From assembly GCF_014202225.1 (NCBI RefSeq), contig NZ_JACHGE010000006.1, positions 1 through 64,000 on the forward strand: DNA of 64,000 nucleotides, given 5' to 3'. The stretch comes from Algibacter amylolyticus (lineage in GTDB: Bacteria; Bacteroidota; Bacteroidia; Flavobacteriales; Flavobacteriaceae). The position numbers were made by a program, and so were the translations under genes. Shown piece after piece: positions 56,857 to 64,000 of this stretch. Under the pieces are notes generated by a model. It searched no databases and was not told where the DNA came from. It saw nothing but the letters and a program-made list of their open reading frames with translations. Position 1 is the first letter of the stretch, and the number at the start of each line of letters is the position of its first letter.

Positions 56857-57390
56857 TTAGATCGTAAAAGTGCGTTTTTTCTTGTGCTCACTATCATCAT
56901 AACGCTTAACACATTCATGATAAATTTTAAGAGCTGCCTCTGCATTACCCCATCCTCCTGTATCAACTTTTTTCTTCTCCAAATCTTTATATACTTGAAA
57001 GAAGTGTTCAATTTCTTTTAATCTGTGTGGATTTAAATCTGCAATATCCATTTTATTACTCCAAATAGGATCGGAAACAGGTACACATATTACTTTTTCA
57101 TCTGGTCCTTTTTCATCAGTCATATAAAAAACACCAATAGGTCTAACTTCCATTACAACCATTGGGTAAGTTGGCTGGTGCCCTAAAACCAATACATCTA
57201 ATGGATCTTGATCTAACGCCAAAGTTTCAGGAATAAACCCGTAATCACCAGGGTACATCATTGAAGAAAATAACATACGATCAAATCTAATTTTGTGTAA
57301 TGTAAAATCGTATTCGTATTTATTTCTACTTCCTTTAGGTATTTCAATTAACACATCAAATGTTACTGATTGTTTCTTTTTTTCACTCAT
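56857..57390 (-). CDS. ppa: Soluble inorganic pyrophosphatase (family I)
   Basis: Hydrolyses cytoplasmic pyrophosphate. The 177 residues have the family I site MYPGDYGFIPETLALDQDPLD (Asp pair binding Mg) and the Glu/Lys residues around it. It is next to hppA but ends in its own terminator, so both pyrophosphate-removing systems are encoded side by side and expressed separately. The start at 57390 is the first Met; promoter at 57447-57477. Confidence 0.97.
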   Translation of the reverse strand: MSEKKKQSVTFDVLIEIPKGSRNKYEYDFTLHKIRFDRMLFSSMMYPGDYGFIPETLALDQDPLDVLVLGHQPTYPMVVMEVRPIGVFYMTDEKGPDEKVICVPVSDPIWSNKMDIADLNPHRLKEIEHFFQVYKDLEKKKVDTGGWGNAEAALKIYHECVKRYDDSEHKKKRTFTI

Positions 57391-57446
57391 ATTATTATTT
57401 TTTAATAACCTTTATATATCGCTTATAAATTTACTTTTTAAGACCA

Positions 57447-57477
57447 CAAATGTAAAGAACACTTTGCCCTTTAGCAA
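57447..57477 (-). promoter_or_regulatory. ppa promoter
   Basis: Read leftward: TTG (57477-57475), a 20-base spacer and TACATTTG (57454-57447), both exact. Predicted start near 57440 and a 50-base leader. Confidence 0.75.
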
Positions 57478-57606
57478 CTTTAAAACTAGACATTAGTATT
57501 TTTTTAATTGAATGTAAATTTTATTCAACCTTATTAAGTGTTTATTATCAACTACATCCAACAATTTATTATCTTGTGCATGACTAATTCAATACCCTAA
57601 AAAATT

Positions 57607-59826
57607 ATGCGTTTTTTCTTATTTTTTGTATTTACTTCCCTGTTTACAGTTCAGGCACAAACTAAACCTTGGCAAGGCAAGTTTGAACCTATCGATAATA
57701 TGATAGCCGCACCTAATACGTATAGAACCGCAAGTGGCGCTCCTGGAAGTGCCTATTGGCAGCAACGTGCAAACTACAAAATTAAAGCCGTTATTGATGA
57801 AAGCAATAATACCTTAACGGGAGAAGAAACTATTACCTATTTTAATAATTCTCCAGATGATTTAAGTTATGTGTGGATTCAGCTAGAACAAAACGTTAAT
57901 AAAAAAGAAAATGAAGACTTTGGCAATTTAAGAAATAGTATGCGAGACTCCATGACTACTAGAAACCTACAGTTTTTAACTAGAGCCATAGACTTTCCTG
58001 CAGGTTACTCTATTAAATCGGTAACCGACAGTAGTAACAACAAACTAAAAACCATGGTTAATAATACCATGATGAAAGTAAAATTAAATACTATTTTAAA
58101 ATCGGGCGAATCCACTAAAATATTAATCTCTTGGTCTTATCCAATAACCGACAGAAGCATGTATTTACTATCTCGAGAAGGTTATGAGTATTTCCCTGAA
58201 GACGACAATACAGTATATTTAATTGCGCATTGGTTTCCTAGAATGGCTGTGTATAGCGATACAGAAGGTTGGCAGAACCAACAATTTCAAAAACTAGGGG
58301 AATTCGCTTTGGAATTTGGAGATTACGAAGTTGAAATTACAGTTCCACAAGATCATATAATTGCATCTACTGGCGAGTTACAAAATAGTGACGCCGTATT
58401 AAGTAAAACACAAAGAAAAAGATTAGAAGTAGCTAAAAAATCTTTTGACAAACCTGTAATGATAATTACAAAAGAAGAAGCCATAGCTAACGAAAAACAA
58501 AAATCGACCAAGAAAAAAACATGGAAATTTAACGCTACTAACGTTAGAGATTTTGCCTTCGCCTCTTCAAGAAAATTTATTTGGGATGCCCAAGCTGTAA
58601 AATTACCAACTAATACGGTTATGGCAATGTCATTTTACCCCAAAGAAGGTTTACCTGTATGGCAAGAGGTATCTACCGAAGCCATTAAACATGGTTTAGA
58701 AGTGTACTCTGAGGCTACTTTTGATTATCCTTATCCTGTTTGTATTTCGGTAAACACATCCAACATTGGTATGGAATTCCCTATGATTAGTTTTAATGGC
58801 GGAAGACCAATTAATGGTGAAATAACCGAAAAGGCTAAACAATCTATGATTGGTACTATAATCCACGAAGTGGGACACAATTGGTTTCCTATGATTGTAA
58901 GTTCAGACGAACGAAAATGGATGTGGATGGACGAAGGTTTAAACACCTTTTTACACCAAAGAACACTAAAAGAGCGCTACCCTAGTTTTGCAAGTGTTAC
59001 ACCACAAACCATTGTGCCGTTTATGAGTGGCGATAAAAACATATTAAGACCAATAATGACCAATTCTGATAATGAGCTTATGACGCAATTTGGCTCCAAC
59101 TTTTACAAAAAACCAACGGTTGGATTGCAAATGTTAAGACATTCTATTATTGGAAAAGAACTTTTTGATGAAGCTTTTAAAGTATATGCGAACCGATGGA
59201 AATACAAACACCCTAACCCCGCAGATTTATTTAGAACCTTAGAGGATGCCACTGCAACAGATTTAGATTGGTTTTACAGAGGATGGTTTTTTACTACCGA
59301 TCATGTAGATATGGAATTAAGTCATGTTAAATGGTTTAAAGTTTATGAGGATGAGTTAAATATTGAAGACAAAAAAGGAACATCAAAAGCTAAAATAGCA
59401 TCGCAATCTGGCAGCGGTAAAACCACAAATAAAGATTTTAGTAACGGACCAGAAGTTATTACCATGACCGCTACCCCAGATAAGGCTTATGGCCAATTCC
59501 TTTCTAGAATTGACGAAGCTGAAGTACGCAAGCAAGTTTCCGGAAAAAATATTTATGAAATTACTGTAAAAAACATTGGAGGTTTAGTTATGCCGGTAAC
59601 CATAAAATGGGAGTTTAAGGATGGAACATCCGAAATAGATAGACTTCCTGCAGATCTATGGCGCAGAAACGAATACGAAATTCAGGAAACTTTTATAAAA
59701 GAAAAAGAAGTAATTTCTGTAACTTTGGATCCTAACTTTGAATTTGCAGATACAAACACAGAAAACAATAGTTTCCCTAGAACAGAAACCATCTCAGAAT
59801 TTGAAAAATTCAAACAAAACAAATAA
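57607..59826 (+). CDS. M1 family zinc metallopeptidase, exported
   Basis: A 739-residue exported aminopeptidase-like protein with a signal peptide (to about residue 18). Zinc site His420-Glu421-x-x-His424 (HEVGH) and Glu443, spaced 18 residues on, are complete; the substrate loop NIGMEFP (GAMEN-like) lies near residue 386. N-terminal β-domain and C-terminal β-rich region are standard. Probably acts on peptides in the periplasm or at the surface. The small SGNH-like gene starts 19 bases after its stop. Confidence 0.93.
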   Translation: MRFFLFFVFTSLFTVQAQTKPWQGKFEPIDNMIAAPNTYRTASGAPGSAYWQQRANYKIKAVIDESNNTLTGEETITYFNNSPDDLSYVWIQLEQNVNKKENEDFGNLRNSMRDSMTTRNLQFLTRAIDFPAGYSIKSVTDSSNNKLKTMVNNTMMKVKLNTILKSGESTKILISWSYPITDRSMYLLSREGYEYFPEDDNTVYLIAHWFPRMAVYSDTEGWQNQQFQKLGEFALEFGDYEVEITVPQDHIIASTGELQNSDAVLSKTQRKRLEVAKKSFDKPVMIITKEEAIANEKQKSTKKKTWKFNATNVRDFAFASSRKFIWDAQAVKLPTNTVMAMSFYPKEGLPVWQEVSTEAIKHGLEVYSEATFDYPYPVCISVNTSNIGMEFPMISFNGGRPINGEITEKAKQSMIGTIIHEVGHNWFPMIVSSDERKWMWMDEGLNTFLHQRTLKERYPSFASVTPQTIVPFMSGDKNILRPIMTNSDNELMTQFGSNFYKKPTVGLQMLRHSIIGKELFDEAFKVYANRWKYKHPNPADLFRTLEDATATDLDWFYRGWFFTTDHVDMELSHVKWFKVYEDELNIEDKKGTSKAKIASQSGSGKTTNKDFSNGPEVITMTATPDKAYGQFLSRIDEAEVRKQVSGKNIYEITVKNIGGLVMPVTIKWEFKDGTSEIDRLPADLWRRNEYEIQETFIKEKEVISVTLDPNFEFADTNTENNSFPRTETISEFEKFKQNK

Positions 59827-59845
59827 CAACGTACTCGTAAAACAT

Positions 59846-60499
59846 ATGCCATATCGTTTTTTAAAGTATTGCTTTACACCGCTGTGTTGTTTGTGTGTTA
59901 TCTTAAATGTTAGTAGTCAAAATAATGAGTTAGACAGTTTAAAGAAAAAAGAAGAGATTCATAAAATTCTTTTTATTGGTAACGATATTATTTCTGCACA
60001 CAACTTACCTGCTGCTGTAAAGCAAAAAGCGAAGTATTCTGGTTATACCATAGAAACTAAAATGATTACTACTTCAAACTACAATTATTCCGACCATTGG
60101 AATAAAAGTGGTGTGCAAAGTTTAATAAGCAGTAAGGTTTATGATGTGGTTGTTATTCAACAAAACCCCACCAATCGCATTAATAGTTACGATAATTTAG
60201 TCGATTACAGTAACAGGTACAGTAAACTTTGTAAAGAAAACAGTGTAATATTGGCCTTTTTTATGTGCTGGCCAGCTCTAGATCACTTTATTACATTCGA
60301 TACCGAAATACTAAATTACCAACTTGTTTCAGAAACAAACGACGATGTATTATGCCCTGTAGGACAGGTTTGGAAAACATACTTCGATAAAACTAAGAAA
60401 TTTGATTATTATGGCGACGACAATTTCCTACCTTCAAAAAAAGGAAATGATGTAGCGGCCCAGGTTGTTTTAAAAAGTATTTCAAAATACTTCAGGTAA
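59846..60499 (+). CDS. Degenerate SGNH-hydrolase-like exported protein
   Basis: A 217-residue protein with a signal peptide (to about residue 25). It keeps the SGNH fold pattern: block I ILFIGNDIISAHNLP (usually GNSFT), VVVIQQNP, FFMCWP, and the end CPVGQVWKTYF…DDNFLPS. The catalytic Ser of block I is Asp47, and the His of the usual DxxHPS block is Leu195. It is therefore probably not an esterase and may bind a glycan or act as a scaffold. The start at 59846 gives a good signal peptide; the longer in-frame ORF would run into the M1 gene. Confidence 0.75.
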   Translation: MPYRFLKYCFTPLCCLCVILNVSSQNNELDSLKKKEEIHKILFIGNDIISAHNLPAAVKQKAKYSGYTIETKMITTSNYNYSDHWNKSGVQSLISSKVYDVVVIQQNPTNRINSYDNLVDYSNRYSKLCKENSVILAFFMCWPALDHFITFDTEILNYQLVSETNDDVLCPVGQVWKTYFDKTKKFDYYGDDNFLPSKKGNDVAAQVVLKSISKYFR

Positions 60500-60604
60500 C
60501 CTCTTTTTTACCATAAAACCAACAAAACGCATAACCCATAAAAACATCTGTAAAGCCTTATTTTTAGTAAGTTTCCTCTGTGGAACTAAATACTGCTGAA
60601 TATA

Positions 60605-60626
60605 AAATACGTACTAATGCGTATTT
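60605..60626. other. Small hairpin in the gap before 60683
   Basis: AAATACG and CGTATTT pair perfectly around an eight-base loop. No T tract follows, so it is not a clear terminator. The remaining 60500-60682 gap has no gene. Confidence 0.3.
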
Positions 60627-60682
60627 CACAAGACTATCTTTAAGTCTATATTTACATCAAACCCATTAATTACCAAACCGTT

Positions 60683-60910
60683 ATGATACGCCTAAACTTA
60701 AAGCCCTCAGTAATTAAAAACATCAATTTTAATAAAAACGACGAAACTCTAGAGATAGAATTTAAACGCCATATTAATACCGCTCAGTGTATAAATATAC
60801 CGTTATCTATTTTACAAGATTATGTTGAAACATTAAAAGACGACAAGGAAAATGATGACGACTATCAGCCAAATTTAACCGTAGTATATTCTAACTTTAA
60901 AGCGTCTTAA
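60683..60910 (+). CDS. Small hypothetical protein
   Basis: A 75-residue protein, acidic near its C-terminus (LKDDKENDDDYQ). The start VIKNINFNKNDETLEIEFK has the rhythm of a KTSC domain (SNI.S.GYD…LEVEF), but the rest does not match, so no family is claimed. Its stop abuts the end of murA on the other strand. It may be real, given the clean start and codon use, but it is a short call. Confidence 0.5.
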   Translation: MIRLNLKPSVIKNINFNKNDETLEIEFKRHINTAQCINIPLSILQDYVETLKDDKENDDDYQPNLTVVYSNFKAS

Positions 60911-62221
60911 TTAGTCTATACGTTCTATTTTAGCACCAATTGCTCTTAATCGTTCATCTATATTCTCGTAACCACGATCAATTTGCTCAATATTTTGAAT
61001 CGTAGAAGTTCCTTTAGCCGAAAGTGCAGCAATTAATAATGAAACTCCAGCACGAATATCTGGCGATGTCATTGTGGTAGCCTTTAAAGTCGATTTATAA
61101 TCATGACCAATTACGGTAGCACGATGCGGATCGCAAAGAATAATTTTCGCACCCATGTCTATTAGTTTATCTACAAAGAATAAGCGACTTTCAAACATTT
61201 TTTGATGTATTAATACACTACCTCTAGCTTGGGTAGCAACAACCAAAATAATGCTTAATAAATCGGGTGTAAATCCTGGCCATGGTGCATCAGAAATAGT
61301 TAGTATAGATCCATCAATAAAGCTTTGTATTTCATAACCATCCGTATGTGCAGGAATATGAATATCATCGCCTCGTCTTTCAACCGTAATACCTAATTTT
61401 CTAAACGTTGCAGGAATTACTCCTAAATCATTCCATGACACATTGGTAATAGTAAGCTCACTTTTTGTCATGGCAGCAAGACCTATCCAACTTCCTATTT
61501 CAATCATATCAGGAAGCATTCTATGTTCGGTACCACCTAAACTATCAACACCATCAACAATTAACATATTAGAACCAACACCACTAATTTTGGCGCCCAT
61601 TCTATTTAGCATTTTACAAAGTTGTTGCAAATACGGTTCGCAAGCTGCGTTGTATATAGTCGTTTGGCCTTCTGCTAAAACAGCAGCCATTAAAATATTT
61701 GCTGTTCCAGTTACAGAGGCCTCTTCAAGTAACATGTAAGTTCCTTTAAGTCTTTTGGCTTCAACACCATAAAACTGCTCCTCTTTGCTATAACCAAATT
61801 TAGCACCAAGTTTTATTAAACCTTCAAAATGAGTATCTAAACGACGTCTACCAATTTTATCGCCACCAGGTTTAGGAATATATCCTCTACCAAATCGTGC
61901 TAATAATGGGCCAACAATCATTATAGAACCACGTAAACCACGACCATCAATTTTAAATTGATCGGACTCTAAATAATCTAAATCAACATTATCTGCCTTA
62001 AACGTATAAGAGCCTTTTGCTAGTTTTTCAACCTTTACACCTAACTTTTTTAATAAGCTTATTAGTTTATTAACATCAACAATATCTGGGATATTATTAA
62101 TCGTAACAAGTTCTGGAGTTAATAAAACAGCACATAAAATTTGTAATGCTTCGTTTTTGGCACCTTGAGGCTGTATTTTTCCTTTTAGTTGGTGACCACC
62201 TTCAATTTTGAATGTTCCCAT
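60911..62221 (-). CDS. murA: UDP-N-acetylglucosamine 1-carboxyvinyltransferase, Asp-type active site
   Basis: The first committed step of peptidoglycan synthesis: adds enolpyruvate to UDP-GlcNAc. The 436-residue EPSP-synthase-like fold has Lys22-Asn23 (AKNEAL). The active-site loop reads KPGGDKIGRRRLDTH, with Asp121 in place of the Cys115 of E. coli; this replacement is known in some bacteria and blocks fosfomycin. The start at 62221 (MGTFKIEGGH) is the family start; an ORF extension to 62350 would overlap the DUF4290 gene. It follows the DUF4290 gene after seven bases. Confidence 0.96.
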   Translation of the reverse strand: MGTFKIEGGHQLKGKIQPQGAKNEALQILCAVLLTPELVTINNIPDIVDVNKLISLLKKLGVKVEKLAKGSYTFKADNVDLDYLESDQFKIDGRGLRGSIMIVGPLLARFGRGYIPKPGGDKIGRRRLDTHFEGLIKLGAKFGYSKEEQFYGVEAKRLKGTYMLLEEASVTGTANILMAAVLAEGQTTIYNAACEPYLQQLCKMLNRMGAKISGVGSNMLIVDGVDSLGGTEHRMLPDMIEIGSWIGLAAMTKSELTITNVSWNDLGVIPATFRKLGITVERRGDDIHIPAHTDGYEIQSFIDGSILTISDAPWPGFTPDLLSIILVVATQARGSVLIHQKMFESRLFFVDKLIDMGAKIILCDPHRATVIGHDYKSTLKATTMTSPDIRAGVSLLIAALSAKGTSTIQNIEQIDRGYENIDERLRAIGAKIERID

Positions 62222-62228
62222 GCTTTGA

Positions 62229-62882
62229 TTAGTAGCGTTTTCTTTGACGGTTATTAGTATTCTTTTTCTGGTGCGTTTTCTTATTATTGTTGTTATTAGA
62301 GTATTTCCCTTTAGTACGCAATAAACTTGTAGAGTCCGATAAATCCTCATCAGAATCCTTTAAGTTTAATTTACCTCCAGAAAGCTCGTATAAATGATCA
62401 AAAATAACAGCATCCTCAACAGTGTCCTTATTCCAATTTAAAAAACACTTTTTCATGTGGTTTGCAATAGTATAAGTTAAAGCTTCTTTAAGCTCGCCCT
62501 CTTCCCAAGTGTTTGCAACATCAATCATGGTTTTAATATTGTTTCCGTAAAAACGATATTTCGGGAAATTTTGTGGATATTCTAACGGGTCTGGACGCTC
62601 TTCGTAAATTTCCTTGGTAGGAATTTCGTAAGGCGAATCTACATCCAATTCAAAATTAGACATTATAAAAAGCTGATCCCAAAGTTTATGCTGAAAATCT
62701 GGAACATCTCTTAAGTGCGGTTGCATATTACCCATTACGGCAATAATAGCCTTAGCTACCTTATTACGTTCCTCTTTTGTTTCAAGTGTTTTAGCATGAT
62801 TAATCATTTTTTGCATATGGCGACCATACTCAGGAATAATTAAATGTTCACGCTCGGTGTTGTATTCTAAATTATCTATCAA
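62229..62882 (-). CDS. DUF4290 family protein
   Basis: A 217-residue protein that I recognise as DUF4290, a Bacteroidota family found beside murA. The first 160 residues are helical with conserved Trp/Pro/Tyr (LEYPQNFPKYRFYGNN); the C-terminal tail is Asn/Lys-rich and basic, which could bind nucleic acid. Function unknown. The tail's low complexity (NNNNNKK) comes from runs of A-rich codons. Confidence 0.8.
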   Translation of the reverse strand: MIDNLEYNTEREHLIIPEYGRHMQKMINHAKTLETKEERNKVAKAIIAVMGNMQPHLRDVPDFQHKLWDQLFIMSNFELDVDSPYEIPTKEIYEERPDPLEYPQNFPKYRFYGNNIKTMIDVANTWEEGELKEALTYTIANHMKKCFLNWNKDTVEDAVIFDHLYELSGGKLNLKDSDEDLSDSTSLLRTKGKYSNNNNNKKTHQKKNTNNRQRKRY

Positions 62883-62949
62883 AATAAATGTGTAGAGTTA
62901 TATATTTTTGCATGTAGTATTCTATGCAAGCGCAAAATACGAAAAAAAA

Positions 62950-63243
62950 CTAAAGACTAATCACACCCTCAACCTTTTCTGCAACTTCTTTGTATTTATT
63001 AATAACAGCATCAGGGTTTTTCATGGTAACATTAATAGAAACGCTAGTATATTTACCGTTTTTAGACTCTTTAGTTTCAATAACAGCGCCTAAATAATTA
63101 AAAATTGTTTCTATTTGCTCTATCTTTTCCTTATCAGAAATTACAATAAATTTATACAAATACTCACTAGGCCAAAGCGATGTATCTAGCAATTGCGATT
63201 TTAATTTTTTGTAAAACTCTTCAGAATTTGGAGGTGTGCTCAT
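62950..63243 (-). CDS. DUF493 (YbeD-like) protein
   Basis: A 97-residue ACT-like small protein of the DUF493/YbeD family (LWPSEYLYKFIV, YTSVSINVTM, VINKYKEV). The family is widespread, of unclear regulatory role. It has its own -7 box (TATATTTG, read leftward, at 63262-63269) and stops 67 bases before the DUF4290 gene. Confidence 0.85.
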   Translation of the reverse strand: MSTPPNSEEFYKKLKSQLLDTSLWPSEYLYKFIVISDKEKIEQIETIFNYLGAVIETKESKNGKYTSVSINVTMKNPDAVINKYKEVAEKVEGVISL

Positions 63244-63310
63244 ATCTATAAAATTGAACTACAAATATACGGCACCAAACCACATTTAAAAACATAAAAT
63301 TTTATTATTT

Positions 63311-63436
63311 GGGCGCTACCATCCCGATAACAATCGGGAGGTCGGGCTTGAAGCTTGTCTTGAGCAAAGTCGAAAGGTTACAAGTCCTCGCACCTCCTAA
63401 GTCGGGCTGTGGGCTATCCACTACAATCCCTAGCGC
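63311..63436 (-). repeat. Dispersed intergenic repeat, copy D
   Basis: The best-preserved copy: read leftward it starts GCGCTAGGGATTGTAGTGG and ends GGTAGCGCCC. Inside is a perfect hairpin CCCGAT-aaca-ATCGGG (63322-63337) and the CTTGAGCAAAGTCGAAAGG segment shared with copy C. It lies between the diverging DUF493 and ATPase genes. Confidence 0.78.
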
Positions 63437-63548
63437 AACTATCCGCAAGCAAAATCTAACACCAAAAACCACAGTCCATTTACAATAGTTAGGCATCTAC
63501 TTTTTTTTCAACATTAAAATTCCGATTTTTACAGCAAATAAAACAGCA

Positions 63549-64000
63549 TTGAGCACAAAAAAAATAGTAATTACAGGTGGTCCAGGAACCGGAAAATCTA
63601 CTTTAGTTAAAGCATTAATACAACAAGGCCATATCTGCCTCGAAGAAATTTCGCGTCAAGTAACCTTAAATGCTAAAAAGGATGGTGTAGACCAACTATT
63701 TTTAACCAACCCATTATTATTTAGCGAACTCCTTTTACAAGGCAGGCAACAACAATTTTTAGAAGCCGACCTCTATAAAAATAAAACCGTTTTTTTTGAT
63801 CGTGGTGTGCACGATGTACTTGCCTACATGGATTTTATTGGCGACACTTACCCCGACAACTTTGTGCAAACCTGTAAAAAAGCCACTTACAATTTGGTTT
63901 TTATATTAAAACCCTGGGAAGCCATTTACACAAGCGATAACGAGCGCTACGAAACCTTCGATCAAGCACAAAAAATACACGACCACCTAGTTAACACCTA
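63549..64000 (+). CDS. AAA/P-loop ATPase (AAA_28-like), truncated by the window edge
   Basis: The frame runs off the right edge after 150 codons. It begins with a β-strand and Walker A GGPGTGKS, and has the later FFDRGVHD segment as in AAA_28 ATPases related to NadR/kinase-like proteins. The start is most likely TTG at 63549 (no ATG is available upstream of the P-loop). Function unknown. The C-terminal part is outside the window. Confidence 0.85.
   Translation, partial: MSTKKIVITGGPGTGKSTLVKALIQQGHICLEEISRQVTLNAKKDGVDQLFLTNPLLFSELLLQGRQQQFLEADLYKNKTVFFDRGVHDVLAYMDFIGDTYPDNFVQTCKKATYNLVFILKPWEAIYTSDNERYETFDQAQKIHDHLVNT

Noticed and set aside
63305-63496. 63-residue leftward ORF
   Set aside because: It is formed almost entirely of the dispersed repeat (copy D) and has no protein-like pattern.

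Overview
The window comes from a low-GC Bacteroidota genome, almost certainly a member of the Flavobacteriaceae. The evidence is gene content: a TonB-dependent receptor with an STN domain, DUF4249 and GLPGLI proteins, a Bacteroidota-type RpoZ, a T9SS-type C-terminal sorting domain, a GAPDH with a long N-terminal extension, and a RprXY-like two-component pair. Several promoters fit the Bacteroidota pattern TTG-N(17-23)-TAnnTTTG exactly. Shine-Dalgarno sequences are weak or absent. The genus cannot be fixed from the sequence alone.

Layout. 1-3.4 kb is an accessory strip: the end of an IS3-family element, an FkbM methyltransferase, a complete IS110-family element inserted inside a palindromic intergenic repeat, a ParDE-type toxin-antitoxin pair with its own promoter/operator, a second copy of the palindromic repeat, and a 27-bp tandem duplication. 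3.4-9.1 kb has a DUF5995 gene, then a leftward run of GT2 glycosyltransferase, YbbR-like protein, CoaE, and a histidine kinase/response regulator pair. 9.1-9.9 kb is a gene-free stretch with three 175-bp tandem repeats and one copy of a dispersed repeat. 9.9-17.4 kb is a leftward housekeeping run: DUF6913-like, dapA, bamD, rpoZ, coaBC, DUF4835, recN, fabI. 17.4-26.9 kb carries a split 5'-nucleotidase, DoxX, ligA, prmC, ribD and small enzymes. 27-35 kb has dnaA, a LMW phosphatase, a T9SS-targeted sugar dehydrogenase, a tetrapyrrole-methylase-like protein, mltG and dapF. 35-41 kb has an HtrA protease, GAPDH, a coiled-coil membrane protein, an LRR-protein kinase and tRNA-Tyr. 41-57 kb is rich in envelope genes: an outer-membrane receptor paired with a GLPGLI protein; a four-gene cluster (unknown secreted protein, TonB receptor, DUF4249 lipoprotein, MG2/plug-like protein); an App1-type phosphatase; and membrane and soluble pyrophosphatases. 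57-64 kb has an M1 peptidase, a degenerate SGNH-like protein, murA, DUF4290, DUF493 and a truncated ATPase at the edge.

How the genes work together. The core is chromosomal housekeeping: CoA synthesis (coaE, coaBC), lysine/diaminopimelate and peptidoglycan synthesis (dapA, dapF, murA, mltG), outer-membrane assembly (bamD), replication and repair (dnaA, ligA, recN), fatty-acid synthesis (fabI) and pyrophosphate removal (hppA, ppa). The most unusual parts are: the IS110 insertion that can be removed on paper to restore a palindromic repeat, with a structured non-coding end that may be a bridge RNA; the toxin-antitoxin cassette flanked by arms of the same repeat family; the four-gene TonB/DUF4249 cluster ending in a protein with a receptor-plug signature but no barrel; a cytosolic LRR-kinase with repeated sites upstream of its promoter; and a SGNH-like protein lacking its catalytic Ser and His.
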